64,000 nt of DNA from Zhengitettix transpicula (Eukaryota; Arthropoda; Insecta; Orthoptera; Tetrigidae), in the NCBI GenBank assembly GCA_037074705.1, contig CM073591.1, forward strand, positions 71,964,532-72,028,531, in the 5' to 3' direction. Shown here in pieces: positions 13,373 through 24,561 of this stretch. Below the pieces are notes generated by a model, which was given only the letters and a program-made list of their open reading frames with translations, searched no databases and was not told the origin of the DNA. The stretch's first letter is position 1, and every line of letters begins with the position of its first letter. The position numbers were made by a program, and so were the translations under genes.

Positions 13373-14110
13373 TCACACTAATACTATTATGGTTCTAGAG
13401 AAAGGGACTGCGTCAATTAATTTGTAATAACCATTAATTTTAATATAAAAATGTCTGTTAACGCACCAAATGACATATTCTGTGTAAAACCATTGACATC
13501 GATATTTTCCCCACCTGTTTTTATATTCTCGTTTTAATATAATGAAATACATGGGTGCAATTTGTGATAAACCTTCCATTTTTCTTAGAGCGCACGACAA
13601 ACAGTTTCGTAATAACGATGAAGCACACTTTTTAATTACCCTTAGTTGTGACACCGCCAGGTCGGTTCTTAGCTGAAAATTGTCCCTTGTCACGCGCTTC
13701 AGGCGAAATAAAGATATAACACGGGACATCTTCAGCAAAGTACACGTTCCCACAGCGTTGTCACACTTACGAGCAAGCTAATATTTCACAAGTTAGAGCA
13801 CTTTGGTGTCGCATATCACAATTAACAAGTCACCGGGAACGACGCGAAGAATGAGGCCAGGGAAGGAAGGTGTCTGATGGATGCTTCGTCGTCGGGCGAA
13901 CCATCTTCATCCTCCGATTACAATCTGCAGAGGGCGCCGACACCAAAGTTAATTGTTACACGTCGCGTGGGATGTTACAGATTCTTACGTCAACGACGTC
14001 CTTCTTGTCGACGAAATAATTGCGGCCCTTGGGGGATTGAAACAGGATACGACACGGACCCCGACTCAAAGAAATTACCGTGGCTTCTTGAGCAAACGTA
14101 ATCGTAAATA
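13373..14110. other. GC-richer island with two divergent short ORFs
   Basis: A 126-codon frame runs leftward from 13753 to 13373 and a 74-codon frame runs rightward from 13877 to 14101, about 120 bases apart. The leftward product is basic and hydrophobic with no recognised domain. The rightward product starts with a Ser-rich stretch and has an Arg/Cys-rich middle; a possible splice donor (ACGTAATC) lies at its end. G+C content is above background and the sequence is not repeated in the window. The arrangement could be a bidirectional promoter with first exons, but it could equally be chance ORFs. Confidence 0.2.
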
Positions 14111-14734
14111 TCGTTTAACTTAACAGCCAAATAAATATATTCTAACCATCATCAAGACTACAAAGAAAAGTTAAAAATTTTACAATAACTGCAAATCATT
14201 AGTAGAGCAATATGAGTAAGTATCCGTAATACCTTGCTTATTTTAAAATACCAAGATGATTTTAAAGATAATATGTAACAGTAGACTGTCAAAAAGAATG
14301 CATTCGTATTTTAAATAAATTAAAAATAATTTTTGTAAATTTTAATGTAAATATATAATATAAATATGATCAACAAACTTCAGACGGATTTCGTGATATT
14401 ATAGAGGTTTCATTTTAAACTTTTATGCAATTATTTAATCCAAATTATTCAAAAATTGTTTTCTCTAAGTGATACGTAAGCTATCGTTGACATAACTATG
14501 TCGTATAAAGCAATTGTATCGTTATATTATGTTACAACTTGTATACGCGTTGTGGAGAGTGGAAAATCTTATCCAGATTAAGACTGACTAATTATATTTA
14601 TATTAATGCTCGTTACGAAATATCTTACTGATGACTTCTATTTGAACTTATAAGACAATGGTGGATATAACACTAGAAGAAAATTATTCAATTGTTTAAT
14701 GCAATGATTTGGAGTGCATTTATGTGAGTATTGG

Positions 14735-16380
14735 CACTATAGTCTGAAACTCTTTCAAACTAATTACAGGTTTTCTAAATGTCTCAATAAAGAAAACCAG
14801 TATTCTGTGATGAACTCCTACCAATTTGTTGATAAAATCAAACACATAAAAATCCCTCATGATCAATGTTTAATATTTTTTGATGTTGTCTCCTTATACA
14901 ACTCTAAATCTTTAACTGTTTCAAAACCACATGCCTCATCATCATCACTTAATGAAATTTTATGCATTTTAAATATTATCCTCAACTCCACTTATTTCAA
15001 GTTTATTCAAGTTCACGATCACCAAGTCAAAGGTTAGCCCTTTCTTTGCTGAGATTGTCATGAGAGATTTGAGAATCCTTGTCTTTCTGTGCATCCAGTC
15101 CAACCTATATGCTACATTAGATATATAGATGGCATTTTTCTATATTTTAGTCCTCACTAATTAACCTAATATTTTAAATAATTATTATTCCAACTTAACC
15201 CTTTAATGCATAGTGTAGCATATGTGCAACATAACTTTTAGTATCACCCAAAAGGCATCTGTTGGTTTCTAAGAGTGCTGAATTGTGTTTCAGATATGAA
15301 ACAACATGCACTTAAGGAAATATGAAATTTTTGGCAACCGTGGACAGGTTAAAACATGTCTGTTCTAGCCAGATTGTCTACCCGCCAGTCAACTTCAGAA
15401 TCTTTATTTTCTGTTTTTTTTTGTTGTTTTTTCAAAATATAAAATTTAAGCGTCATTCTCAGGGAATTCTAATTGCACTAAAATAATAATTATCCAATTG
15501 ATGTGAATTATTGATAAATTATGTTGAATATGTGCAACATCATGACCTAATTTGACTTTGGTCACGTTTGATATTTTTTTCGTTATTTTTTCTGTATTGT
15601 ATTAAAAAAATACACATTAAACATTTAATTTAAAAAAATACAAAAAGGGTTAATATTTACTCATGAACTTGATTTAATACTTTCTCCTGATTTCCTTTCC
15701 GAAACTGTATTCATTCACAATACTTCGAATCGTTGCAGACAGCCTGCCTATTCAGGACGTGAACTCAATTTCCTTTCTTATCATCCTCCTAACCAACAGA
15801 GAAATACGGCATAAATCTTACAGACATAGGTATATTAGACTCTAAATTCCATTAACACAACATAAATATTGTTCCCAATATTTTAATATGTATTTAATAC
15901 TCTTTAAATTTTGTTTATAAACACATAAACAATACCAGACTTCTAGTCGTCTCAAATCACATGATTCCAATTTCTTTCATTTTCTCCCTTATTACCATTT
16001 TTTACACCGTAATTTGGTCCAAATTTTTAAATAATATCAAATAACTATCATTTACAGATCTAATAATTCACTTTCCAAGGACAGATTTGAGCAAAGTAGC
16101 AAACATCGTGTAGTTTACAAAATCTCTTGCTACGATTGTAATTCCTGCTACATTGGGCAAACAGAAAGATAACGCGAATGAAGGTGGATATGTCCAGTAT
16201 TAAAATTAGCATGGTCAAACCATCTGTAGTCTCAAAGCCCTCATCAGTCCAAAACATTTATTTGATTCACAAATTGCTAAGATTTTAAATGTTGACACTA
16301 GATCCGGAATTTTATCAGAAATGCTTCAAATTAAATATAGTAACGTTCAAACTGAAACTCAACATCTATATATATTGTTC
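14735..16380 (+). pseudogene. Penelope-like retroelement, decayed RT and GIY-YIG
   Basis: Fragments in several frames line up in the order expected of a Penelope-like element, which encodes a reverse transcriptase followed by a GIY-YIG endonuclease. An RT fragment reads VMNSYQFVDKIKHIKIP then FFDVVSLYNS (about 14800-14910). Next comes SPFFAEIVMRDL (about 15035-15070), then YIRYIDGIF (about 15112-15139), the catalytic box in which the second Asp of the usual YxDD is Gly. YSGRELNFLSYHPP follows at about 15750-15800. The endonuclease part reads VVYKISCYDCNSCYIGQT (about 16109-16162), and its C-terminal part includes ILNVDTRSGILSEMLQI (about 16285-16332). Stops, frameshifts and a nested MITE at 15195-15653 make it non-functional. 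The 5' end is missing or unrecognisable. Confidence 0.8.
15195..15653 (+). mobile_element. TTAA-flanked MITE nested in the Penelope remnant
   Basis: Bounded by TTAA at 15195-15198 and 15650-15653. The left end is CCCTTTAATGCAT and the right end AAAAAGGG, somewhat eroded relative to the 41 kb copy. The interior matches that copy at many points (for example TTTTAGTATCACCCAA, GAAACAACATGCACTTAAGG, GTCACGTTTGATATTTTT). TTAA duplication with CCC-starting ends is the hallmark of piggyBac-type elements, so this is probably a piggyBac-related MITE. It has no coding capacity and splits the Penelope-like RT after the YIDG motif. Confidence 0.75.
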
Positions 16381-16501
16381 GTTTAACATCTCTTTCATTT
16401 TCTATTATATTTGCGTCTAAGTTCGTTTTAGCTTTTCTTTTGAGTTCATCTCGTGCCTTGATTGGTGTGTCTTTTTTGCAGCTGTTGCGTTTTTGAATCA
16501 C

Positions 16502-16548
16502 CTGACGAATGCAAGAAGGAACTATCATTGTATTGCCATGGAAAAGTC
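16502..16548 (+). ncRNA. Hammerhead-like motif downstream of Penelope remnant
   Basis: CTGACGA at 16502-16508 is followed by ATGCAA, a long loop, TTGCCAT (a bulged 6-bp stem II) and GGAAAAG at 16540-16546. Hammerhead ribozymes are known components of Penelope-like elements, and this lies about 120 bases past the GIY-YIG remnant. The second core and the flanking stems are imperfect, so this is probably a dead relic. Confidence 0.35.
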
Positions 16549-19032
16549 AAGAATTGATCTGAAACATTCCACGAACAGTACGATAAACACCTGATTAGAT
16601 AAACGATAGTATCAACTATATAATAACCGAAAACTTATTTTTTGATTATCTGGAAATTGAGTGTGACCGATAAAATTAACCTGAGTGTATTTGTATGCAA
16701 ATAAAATATTGATTTGGGTTCGGTTTCTCGTTAGTCTGTCTGGCGTCCCTTCCAAATCTCACAACGTTGTTCACTTAATCAAAGTGACAATAATTTAGAA
16801 GCAACATTTTCGTCCCACCTGCTATCTAATCTCGCTCAGCGCGAGCCATCTTAATCCTGTTGCAGGTGATATCGATCACCGGCTGACGATGACACTGCAC
16901 GAAGAGAATAATTCAGAGCTGCGTTAAGTAATGAAGACTCCGAAATTCTTGCTTTAAATAACATTTGCATGAAGCCATAAATTATCATTTAGCCATTAAT
17001 ATTTTCCTGGCTACGGTGACGGATTTCCATTTCCTTAAACACAATACCGTTTGTAAAATAGAATGGATGATGAATACATCCCGGAAACTTTCATTTGGAA
17101 TTAACTCAATAATGGCCTGAAATAATTTGCGTGGAGGAGAATTAGAAGCTTTTCCTGTTGATGTCGAGGTAAATGAAAACCACATAGACGTGTTCCATAT
17201 TTCAAGGAGACTGAACACGTGTACAGTTTATATATTTAAATTTATATATATTGAATCTTTGGAAACAGAAAAAGTCAAAACACCAATACAAAACAAAAAA
17301 TATATCAATTCAAATTACGCAAATAAAAACTTTAAAGAGTTAAAATTAAGCATTTAGAAAAATTCAGCAATGGGAATTACACAAATGCGAAAGATATAAC
17401 ATAGTAATAGAGAAACAATCAATACTTAGATGAGAAAACATAATTCAATTTTTAAGTAATAGAAATGTATAGCAAATAATCAAACCATCAACGAGAGTAA
17501 TAAGAAAAACTGACTGATAATTTTTAAAAAAACAATTTAACTGCAATTCTCTTTTATTTTACTGGCCAATATCCGCTTCGTATCATTTCATAAGATTTAT
17601 TGTTTCCAAATTCATTATTTGATTGAAATAATGCCATATCTAAATTCTCTTTGTTCATTTTAGAAAAATTGAATTTTATTAACAAAAAAAATATTGACGA
17701 GGAGGAGGACAAGAAACTTGGTTTTCTGTAAAATTAAATTATGAAAATTCTTAATTTAGCAGTATCCAGTACTTATATTCTTTAATGTAGCTTATACTGT
17801 ATAATAATGGATGGTAGGTAATAATCGAAGAATTTCAGTAGATATATGCATTTTTAATTTATGATTTGTTTTCTCCAATTATTGTTATATTTTAGTCTTT
17901 AAAAGAGTAAGTATAAAATTTCTTCATAGCGTAATGTACAGTTTCTCGTTTGGTATTCAATATTTTTGACACCTATCTTAGCCAAACATTAATTACTAAA
18001 TATTATTGATCATGAGCGAAAGGAAAATTAATAGCACTTTATGATGACTGGTGATCCGAGTTGTCTTACATAATATTGCACTTAAATAGGACACAATAAA
18101 AAATTTAATTTTTAGTGGTGATAAAAATATATATTTTGTGCTTAACAATGCTTAAATGTAACATTATTACGTTTAAAAATATTTATATTTTTCCATACGA
18201 CCATCCCATCTCGATGAAAAATATGATTACAACGAAAATATATTTATTTTTTATAAACCACAGAAGACTAATGTAATGATACGAAAAGAATAGCATTTCA
18301 AGTAATTTGGAATAGCAAAATAATAGCATTAGGCAAGAGAATCTGAGATAGAGTAAACTCCAAAGTTATCTAGTTATATAGTAAAATGAGCTGAGTGTGT
18401 TTATATTTTGACTGAATGTGGTTCCATTCGCAATAATTTCCATTGACCTAGCATCTCGCACCAGTGACCTATTGACACACACAAATTGTATCAAGAATTC
18501 AACAACAATCTGATCCGTAAACTATGTGGTGCAGAGTCGTTTAAATTTAAGTAAATAAAATATTATCCAAGACATTTTACAAACGCAACATAATAATTAG
18601 TGAATTTATAGCCTTACATTAATCATTTTATTAAAAAAAACTGTAACATGTATTTGAATAAGTAAAGCTGGTGTGGTCTTGAAGATGTCCTGAGCGCGTC
18701 TAACACCATGCATCATGGCGCTGTCGGCAGACAATATCCTGTCTGGAACAACATCATATCCGGAAGGCGTCGTGCCACTGCGAGGCTTCGTGCTAGTTGA
18801 CATTCATGTCACTTATGCACACATAATTCATAACTTTAACATAAAATTACACTTTGATCGTTGCTTCCTGACCTTCAGACCACTGTAGTGAGACATTTCT
18901 CTCTCATTAACAAAGATGAAATTGTTACTATAAAATTCAAACTCTATCGTGCAGTAATATTGCAATTTTATTGAATACTCGCACACATACGAATCTGGAA
19001 AAGTTATCTTTATTCTGACTTTGTAATAACTA
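16549..19032. other. Mostly AT-rich DNA; weak ORF at 18606-18803
   Basis: No repeat or gene could be assigned. A GC-richer patch lies at 16800-16930. A minus-strand frame from 18803 to 18606 (65 codons) begins with a coding-looking segment including STKPRSGTTPSGYDVVPDR, then turns hydrophobic and AT-rich. It may contain one diverged exon of about 140 bases or be chance. Short open frames also overlap at 16985-17357 on both strands. Confidence 0.25.
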
Positions 19033-19588
19033 GTCTGCGAGGGCTATTCTCTCGCACGCAGTACCTGCGAGGGATGTTCTCTCGCAGGCAGAACCTTGTA
19101 GGAGAGATACGAAGGGGCTACCTTTGGGGATGCCTTTTCCTCTCCGTTTTTGAACTAAGGTTCCCAAAAGCCGAGGCACCTCGGCCTGTTCTGAGAGGTG
19201 TATGTTCCGGGGTCACAGACCTTGGGCATACGGTAAGAGTTGTCCGCTATTCCCATTGGAATAGTCGGCCAGCTGCCTCCTAAACTGGTCGAGGCACGGA
19301 GAAGGGAATGCTGCGTCCCCACAGCAAACTCCTCTCACGCTATCGGAAGGGCGTGGGACAAATACCCAATGCCCGACCTACCTGATGCAGGTTTTTCTAG
19401 GGTTTTCCCTGCATTTCTTTAGGCGAATGCCTGGTAGGATCCTTAAAATATAGCCCAGGGCCCTAGTTCCCCCTTGGGTACCTTCCTCTACCCTTCCGAA
19501 TCCCCCCTTTCAAATCCCTTGCTAAACTATTAAAGGAGAGTTGCCCAATGTGGATTACCCTCATGTAGCCTGTTGCCCTAAAAAAAAT
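19033..19588 (+). repeat. R1 repeat, near full-length copy
   Basis: The best reference copy of R1. It starts with two tandem modules of about 30 bases, each containing CTGCGAGG...CTCTCGCA and thus able to fold as a hairpin. It continues through GGGGCTACCTTTGGGGATGC, TTGAACTAAGGTTCCCA, GGCCAGCTGCCTCCTAAACT and GGCGTGGGACAAATACCCAA, and ends at CTGTTGCCCTAAAAAAAA. It is clearly richer in G+C than its host DNA. No pol III boxes were recognised. Overlapping 60-70 codon frames run in the sense direction, but they are relics or chance. R1 is probably a non-autonomous retroposon. Confidence 0.85.
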
Positions 19589-22338
19589 CTACAGATGCGT
19601 TTAATAATAATTCCAGAACGTTGTGGCGCCAAATTATGTAATATACTCAATTAAATTTACGAAAATAAACCACCACGTTAGAGTCAAATTATGTGGTATT
19701 CAAATTAAATAAAACAAAGGAAGAAAGTTTACAGGATTTTACGTTGAAATTAAACCAAATTTAACAAAAGATTATTTAATTTAAAATTTTGATTTACGTG
19801 GAATTCTTTACATTTGATGTTTTTTTAAATAAATTCCTCAGCTTTAAAAAGAATCAAAACATCAGAACCGCTTTCAGGTCCTCTAATAAAGATAGTGATT
19901 TGCAATTTTCACCAAAGTTGCAAACGAAAAATATGAACTTAATTTACAATAAAAAAATTTTATACAAGAGAATTTAACAACAACAAAATAAACTAGAGAA
20001 ATCTGATAAACTAGAAAAATCTGCAAAGTTATAGAAATCTGGCGGTAAATGATATTTACGTAAAGGTTTTCAAAATTTACGTTTTTACATACCATGTTTA
20101 TTCAGAGCTTGCTCTGGTTGTGCACCCGTGGTTTTACACCACTTTCGGCGCCTTTCTACTTTAGTGTCGTACGTATGTACATAAGCTGATATATTTATAC
20201 GCTTCCCCGACAACAATCCCCGTAGCAATCTTTATAGTTTTTACTTTCTTGCACCAAACAATGCTTTTCTTAACAATGCTCTGACCTCAAGGTTACGCCG
20301 CCAATAATTACAAGAATAAATTTAAATATATATTATTCTGTAAAAATATGAACCAATGGATACGACGCAATATAGCATGAAAAGTATTGTAAATACGTTA
20401 TGTAATTGTTATGGGTTTAAAAGCGACAACGGAAATTATGGATTTGATATTGAATTAATAAAATTAATAAATCACATAATTTTTAGACGTAAAATAGGAA
20501 GAATAGTTCAAGGAACGATGGAGTAAAATAAAATAGATTATACGCAGATAGCCGACGATAGCCATCTCCATGGGGTAGACATAAGGATGTGGGTCCAAGG
20601 CGGTAAGGTGATGATAAAAAAATTAATTAAGAAGAAAATATAGTTTTACTCTTCTCAACTCCTCCCTTTGAATTACCTATTTTCTTTCACCCGCAAATAA
20701 TTTTTCTTATAAAAATTCGACAGTGAAACATCATCGAATAAAACATTTGGCTCTTGACAGGTATTACGATTTTTTTTTCAGAAACTGAGTCACTGGAAAC
20801 AAATGGTTTGAAAAATTATATATTTTCTCTTCCTGCGACCGATATAAATAAAATAATTGGGTAACTAATTTAATAATTTGATTACAAATACCTATCTGAA
20901 TAAATTGACAGTGTCTATTGAATTTAGAAAATTATTAAATTAAAAATTTCGGTTGAGTAGAATTCGGTCTTTTACATTCAATAAGCTTAGAAAATTGTTA
21001 TGTTGCTCAGTTTGTACCTCTCTTTGATTCACTAATTTCAGTTTGGCGAAATGTATGCGGCTGGTGAAATAAGAAATAAATAAGATTGAGAAAGTGTTCG
21101 CACTGGCACGAAATTTTCGTCCATGTTTGTCTGAGCAAAAGAAGATGAATATTATTAGGAAATATTTTAAACGAGGTAATTCATTTCGGAGGGCAAGAAG
21201 CGCAGGCTGCTGATGTGGAGGTGGCACTCAGGCATTCTTCATCCCGCTGCTATTAAAGTCACATCAATGGGTCGTGCCGCCGTGACCCGTACTTAAACTG
21301 CCATTTACCACGGGCAGCCATTGGCCAGCTGAAGCGAGCAGACGAAAAAATTGACAACTCGTTCCGAAAGTGGGCGGGGTCCTGTAACTGCCGTTTAATT
21401 CGAATTTGCACCCCGAATATGCAGCTGAGTAATTGAGGAGTGGATGGAATTCTAATCTGTTCAAAATTAATTTGTGGGTCAGAATATGGTGAAACAAATT
21501 ATGCTGGGTGGACGGAGGGTTTGGCGTTGGGATAAAAAATTGTAGTTAAATAGCCTTGAGTCGGGTCTCATTATTTCTGTCAGAAAAATTTACCTCTTCC
21601 TTTTCCTCTTGGAAAAAACTGATCCAGAAGCACGTCTCAAGTTTATTTGGAGTAACCAAAGGCGAAGAGATAGGAACCCACAATTTCGCAACTGGAACGA
21701 ATTCGAAAATAACTTCTTATTTTTCGTATAAGGAATTCGTAAAGATAAGACAAAAGTTATCAACAGTCGGTAATCGAAACGTTCATGATCGGTTTCCAAT
21801 CTAAAAGAATCTCAGTAAGCAATAACAAATGGAAAATTAAATGTGATCATTAACAGGAGTTTAATATACATGATAAAATAAGTTGTTTAACAGATTTTTT
21901 TTCAGAGTTTCCGTCTTGCCTTAACACAATTTCGTGTTGTGCCTTCGGTCCTTTTACTCAATAGACCTAGTATCGTCCACAAAACAATCCGAATTTGGCA
22001 ACACCGTCTGTAGGCACTGAGGACAAAATGTATCCTATGCTCAATGAATATGACTGAAATTTTTGGCCATTAGTAGTAAATATCCTGTTCCTCTTTTTGA
22101 TCATAACTGAATATAAGTAATAATATCGATCCAGTCAACATCTTCGTTTAAAGTTCCCTTCTTGAAGAATTCCGCAAATTTACGACCGATAAATTTGTGT
22201 TAAAAATTATTCCATTACGTAGGTAATGAAATAAATGACTGAACATTATTAAATAAGATTAGTTGAAGATTCTATTCAGAAGAAAGTCCCAGAATTTAGT
22301 CCGTTTCAAAGAAAAATTACTATTGATATTTATACAAC
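19589..22338. other. AT-rich DNA with a GC-richer patch at 21180-21480
   Basis: No mobile element, RNA or gene recognised. The patch at 21180-21480 carries open minus-strand frames of 77 and 95 codons without a recognisable domain. Another moderate-GC stretch lies at 20100-20230. Confidence 0.4.
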
Positions 22339-22934
22339 ACTAGCTGGGTGCCCGGCGTTGCCCGAGATGTCATTTATCTATAACCATAGATAAGACTCCA
22401 ATTTTGGTTACTTTTGAACTAATTTTATGTAAAGCTCCTCGAACCTTATCCCTAAATGTGCTCACCTCCCATGCCGAAGGGGGATGAAGTCATTGACTAA
22501 ATATATCGGCCGTTTTTACATGTTAGAAGATGACCACCCCCACAAATATGCGATAGTGAAAAAGAATGTATTCCACGCAAAAATCGGCCGATTACATTGT
22601 CTGAAAATTTATTCCCCCGCCCAACACCTCCCAAACCCATCGCTTAACCAAGGTTGTCACAATTAGCTTCAGGGACATTCATAGTCTCTGAATTGATTCG
22701 AATCTCGGTTGTTTTTGCGGGTATTTATTTAACGTACCTCCACACCACCCCTAAACTTGCTCCTCTCACAGGGGTTAAATTATACACAAACAACATCGGT
22801 ATAAATACTACTAAAGTAATTAACCCCAGGAAATAATTATCGCAAATATCGACCGTTTAACATGTTTGAAAATTTTCACCCCCGACCACTCCCGCTTTGG
22901 GGACTTAAACGGTCAGGTTTAATGTCATTATTAG

Positions 22935-23699
22935 ACTCAGTGACAATCCCGATAGTTTCTGGTTTCTTTTTATGTAATGCTACTTCACGCTCACCCTTAA
23001 AGGTGCACGCTTCCGAGTCCAAAAGGGGATGAAATTATACACAGAGAACATGTAGGGAAATTTTATTAATCTAATTCTTCCAGAAATATATTTAATCGAC
23101 GCAAAAAACAGCCGGTCAACTCATCCCAACCCAGCCGATACCCGCGCGTTGTCCAGATTGTCATAAATAAATTCAGCGACATCCATTACATGCGATTACG
23201 CAATAAACAGCCGACCTACTCATCCCAACCCAGCCGATACCCGCGCGTTGTCCAGATTGTCATAAATAAATTCATCGACATCCATTACATTCGATTACGC
23301 AAAAAACAGCCGACCAACTCATCCCAACCCAGCCGATACCCGCGCGTTGTCCAGATTGTCATAAATAAATTCAGCGACATCCATTACCTTCGGTTTGACT
23401 CGAATCTCGGTTGTTTTCCCGTTATTTTCAAGGAAATTAATTAAACTCACTGACAATCCCGATAGTTTCTGGTTTCTTTTTATGTAATGCTAATTCACGC
23501 CCACCCTTAAGGGTGCACCCTTATGAGTACGAAAGGGGTTGAAATTATACACAGAGAACATGTAGGGAAATTTTATTAATCTAATTCTTCCAGAAATATA
23601 TTTAATCGACGCAAAAAACAGCCGGTCAACTCATCCCAACCCAGCCGATACCCGCGCGTTTTCCAGATTGTCATAAATAAATTCAGCGACATCCATTCG
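22935..23699 (+). repeat. About 255-bp direct duplication, 510-bp offset, inside R2
   Basis: The segment at 22935-23193, starting ACTCAGTGACAATCCCGATA, is repeated at 23445-23699 with few changes, including the rest of TGTAATGCTA..TTCACGC and the ATTTTATTAATCTAATTCTT stretch. The two copies bracket the 99-bp triplication described next. Confidence 0.8.
23101..23397 (+). repeat. 99-bp tandem triplication inside R2
   Basis: Three head-to-tail copies start at 23101, 23200 and 23299, each with GCAA(A/T)AAACAGCCG, CCCAACCCAGCCGATACCCG, CGCGTTGTCCAGATTGTC and AAATTCA(G/T)CGACATCC. A fourth copy sits alone at 23611-23697 as part of the larger duplication. Because 99 is divisible by three, the array yields an 84-codon repetitive frame (23190-23444) that has no independent support as a gene. 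Confidence 0.85.
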
Positions 23700-24561
23700 A
23701 TTTGACTCGAATCTCGGTTGTTTTCCCGTTATTTTCAAGGAAATCCCCTCCAAACCCACCCCTATCATGCCTACAAACAACATCGTTAGAAATACTATCA
23801 ACGTGAATGGTCCTGGCATTTATTTATTCCACGCTAATATCGATGATTTAACATGTTAGAAAATTTCCATCCCATCCACTACCGCCCCTTGGGGTAAAAT
23901 GGCCAATTTGATGCTATAATTGAACTGGGCGACATCCATAACCTTGGATTTGACTCCAATCTCGGTTGTATTCGCGTTATTTTATTGCAGCGTTCCTCCA
24001 CCCAACACCTAAAAGTGCTCTACTGATAAGCCCGAAAGCGGTTGAAGTTATAATCTGTGTAAATGTAGAGAAATCTCATTGATCCGGAAAAATATTTAGT
24101 TGTAAAGTTGATTAACATGTTTGACAATTTCCACTCCCGACCACGCCCGTCCCTGGGAGGTTAATTGCTAGTTTATAGCATAATTAAACTCAGCGTTATC
24201 CATAACTTTGCTTTTGACTCCAGTCTCGTTTGTATTCGAGTTATTTATTTGCAATATTCCTCCACCCCACCCCTACAATTCTCATTTCCCATGCTGTAAA
24301 ATGTTTGAAATTTTACTCACATACATTGGTACAAACACTATTAATCACTTTTACCCGGAAAATATTTATCTGACTGTGTTAGCATGTATGAAGAATTTGA
24401 TCCACCAGAATAAATTTGTATTCTCCACCCCAAACGCTAGGGGTGCTCTTACCCCAGGGTGTAGAGGTTGAAAATTATATTCAGATATCATCAGTGGAAA
24501 CACTATAAATATCTTTGACCCCTAAAAATATTTATCCGACTGAAATATCGGCTGTTTTAGC

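Noticed and set aside
23101..23397. Regular repeats resembling a CRISPR array
   Set aside because: The 99-bp units are contiguous without unique spacers, lie in a eukaryotic transposon-rich context and have no associated genes.
23190..23444. 84-codon repeat protein
   Set aside because: The frame stays open only because 99 is divisible by three; the fourth copy at 23.6 kb does not extend a protein.
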